Assembly: GCF_010994035.1 (NCBI RefSeq)
Contig: NZ_WIXN01000029.1
Span: forward strand, 1-38,530
Source: Virgibacillus aidingensis
GTDB taxonomy: Bacteria > Bacillota > Bacilli > Bacillales > Amphibacillaceae
Length of the DNA stretch: 38,530 bases
Direction of reading: 5' to 3'
How positions within the stretch are numbered: position 1 is the stretch's first letter; each line of letters starts with the position of its first letter. Both the position numbers and the translations under genes were made by a program. The notes under the pieces were generated by a model. That model saw only the letters and a list, made by a program, of their open reading frames with translations, made no database searches and was not told the origin of the DNA. This document shows, in pieces, positions 37,186 through 38,530 of the stretch.

Positions 37186-37935
37186 TTATGGTGAAAAGCC
37201 CATATTCTTTGAAATCTCTAAAGCACTATCAACAAGAGTCGTTTTTAAATCCTTGATTTCACGTGGATTAAAACGGTGTGCTGGGCCAGATACAGAAAGA
37301 GCTGCAATAACTTTTCGTTGAGTATTAAAAATTGGAGCAGCCGCTGCTGAAGTACCTGCTTCTCTCTCTTCTATACTCTCTGTGTACTTATTTATTGTAA
37401 TTTCATTTAATTCAGTAAGTAAATTCTCTTTACTTTTTACCATTACTTGTTTTTCCATAATTTCATCAATAAATTCTTTCGGCTCATATGCGAGCAAAAC
37501 TTTTCCACTCGCACCCACAGTTAAAGGAAGTGCTTGACCGATTTGAATCATATGTTTGACTGATTGTAAACTCTCGAACTGCTGAATACAGACACGATAT
37601 TCACCTTCCAAAACATATAAATTTATCGTTTCTTTCAATTGATCGCGCAATCTGATCATTGTTTCCTTGGCAACTTCTTTTAGCTCTATCGAGCGCCCAG
37701 CAGTAATTCCTAAAAAATAGAGTTGCCTTCCAAGACGATATTTTCCCGACCCCACATCTTTCTCCAAAAAATGGTTTCCTTCCAATGTAGCTATTAATCT
37801 AGATGTAGTAGACTTTGCTAAACCGATCTCATTTGAAATTTCTGTGAGTGTTAATTCCGTTTTACTATTACTAAAACTTTGCAATACATCGATAGCCCGC
37901 TGTACTGAACGAATGACTTGTGAATTATTTTCCAT
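37186..37935 (-). CDS. IclR-family transcriptional regulator
   Basis: 249 residues. An N-terminal winged helix (RAIDVLQSFSNSKTELTLTE, then GLAKSTTSRLIATLE) and a C-terminal effector domain (LPLTVGASGKVLLAYEP, EREAGTSAAAAPIFN, AALSVSGPAHRFNP). ATG 37935 follows GGAG; an ATG 14 codons upstream has no ribosome site. It is followed on the same strand by the CoA-transferase and lyase genes and probably controls them in response to the organic acid they degrade. Whether it activates or represses cannot be seen. Confidence 0.92.
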   Translation of the reverse strand: MENNSQVIRSVQRAIDVLQSFSNSKTELTLTEISNEIGLAKSTTSRLIATLEGNHFLEKDVGSGKYRLGRQLYFLGITAGRSIELKEVAKETMIRLRDQLKETINLYVLEGEYRVCIQQFESLQSVKHMIQIGQALPLTVGASGKVLLAYEPKEFIDEIMEKQVMVKSKENLLTELNEITINKYTESIEEREAGTSAAAAPIFNTQRKVIAALSVSGPAHRFNPREIKDLKTTLVDSALEISKNMGFSP

Positions 37936-37948
37936 CAACCAGTTCTCC

Positions 37949-37983
37949 TTCCAATAATGGAACTTGGTTCTATACAATAGAAC
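37949..37983. promoter_or_regulatory. Two inverted repeats upstream of the IclR gene
   Basis: TTCCA-ATAA-TGGAA (37949-37962) and GTTCTAT-ACA-ATAGAAC (37967-37983), adjacent. The first carries the half-sites of the classical IclR consensus in inverted order. Probable autoregulatory operators. Confidence 0.6.
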
Positions 37984-38530
37984 TTTCTTTTTATATTAAA
38001 GCACTTTTACTTATATTTCAAACTTTTTTATTCCACCATTCCAGGCACATGATTCCATATTAGTATAAAACCGCCAAAATAAACACAGAAAAATTTTTTT
38101 TGATATAAATTTCGAAATAAATGATGACAGATAAATTTATCTATGTTAGAATTCTTTTAATCGGAATTCCGCATGGATGTAATCGATTCCATTCAGCGGA
38201 ACTTAAATTGTACTTATTGTAACCGCTTTAGTATTAGTTATAAAGGTGGTGTGTCTAAAATTAGTTTTGTACAATAATTATTTGAATACTTAATTAAGTT
38301 TACTAGAAAGACCTGCGGTAGTATGTCAATTAAAAATTAAATAAGTATTTAGTTATCAAGGTGCAATTTGTTGAAAAAAGGCAACACTAAGCTAGACCAG
38401 TAAATATTTGGGATTTACTGGAAGATATTCAAAGGATGCAGAAGCAGTTTTTATGCTTCATCTATCGACGCTCCTTTCAGCGTGTAGATTTGGTTTTTGC
38501 GTAGTAGCGCATCAACCAAACGCACAAATT
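37984..38530. other. Intergenic region with a hairpin, no supported gene
   Basis: AT-rich and without a gene I can support. TTCCGCATGGA (38167-38177) pairs with TCCATTCAGCGGAA (38188-38201), giving a 6 + 5 bp stem that could be an operator or hairpin. At the right edge (38455-38530) the minus strand reads as a short protein-like piece ending in LKGASIDEA that stops at 38456; it may be the end of a gene or an element entering from the right. Confidence 0.4.

Overview
The window looks like a chromosome segment of a low-GC, Gram-positive, spore-forming Bacillaceae, probably a moderately halophilic relative of Oceanobacillus, Virgibacillus or Lentibacillus. The reasons are the block secG-est-rnr-smpB-ssrA, the glycolytic operon cggR-gapA-pgk-tpiA-gpmI-eno in Bacillus order, two YjcZ-type spore miniproteins, a sigma-B-type promoter, Bacillus-type aroK, and a very acidic linker on the peptide-binding lipoprotein. 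The genus is an inference.

Layout. 1-255 is the end of an unrecognised gene. 808-3493 (+) is a nickel/cobalt ECF-type uptake cluster (CbiM/NikM, NikL-like, NikK-like, CbiQ) with no ATPase gene beside it. Two YjcZ-like miniproteins and a small His-rich membrane-anchored protein follow. 5195-11107 (-) is secG, carboxylesterase, rnr, a ZIP metal transporter, smpB and ssrA (tmRNA, trans-translation). 11287-13981 (+) holds a lysophospholipase-like hydrolase and a solitary ptsI. 14169-22343 (-) holds a nitroreductase and the glycolytic operon behind a CggR operator. 22500-24831 holds a glutaredoxin-like protein, an RNase H-like protein, a FAH-family hydrolase and a sigma-B general stress protein. 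24980-30914 (-) is an App-like oligopeptide ABC importer in order D-F-A-B-C. 31255-34880 is a scarred accessory stretch: an N-terminally shortened aroD, two aroK paralogues, a broken tRNA-Arg, a group II intron remnant and a dead transposase. 34919-37935 (-) is an IclR regulator, a type III CoA-transferase and HMG-CoA lyase.

The strongest finding is in ssrA. The tmRNA gene is split inside the T-loop of its tRNA-like domain by a 289-nt ORF-less group I intron (5212-5500). P1 with a U.G splice site, P2 with a GCAA loop, P3, P4, P5, P7, P8, P9, the AAGATATAGTC motif and a terminal G can all be drawn. Excision restores a 366-nt tmRNA with a proper T-arm and acceptor stem. Trans-translation would then depend on RNA self-splicing.

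Other points worth checking: a probable two-step 3-hydroxy-3-methylglutarate catabolic module with palindromic operators; a roughly 118-nt nested inverted repeat between appA and appB; a perfect 12-bp hairpin between gapA and pgk; paired aroK genes, one with an altered GGG motif, around a broken tRNA; and the missing ATPase of the Ni/Co transporter.
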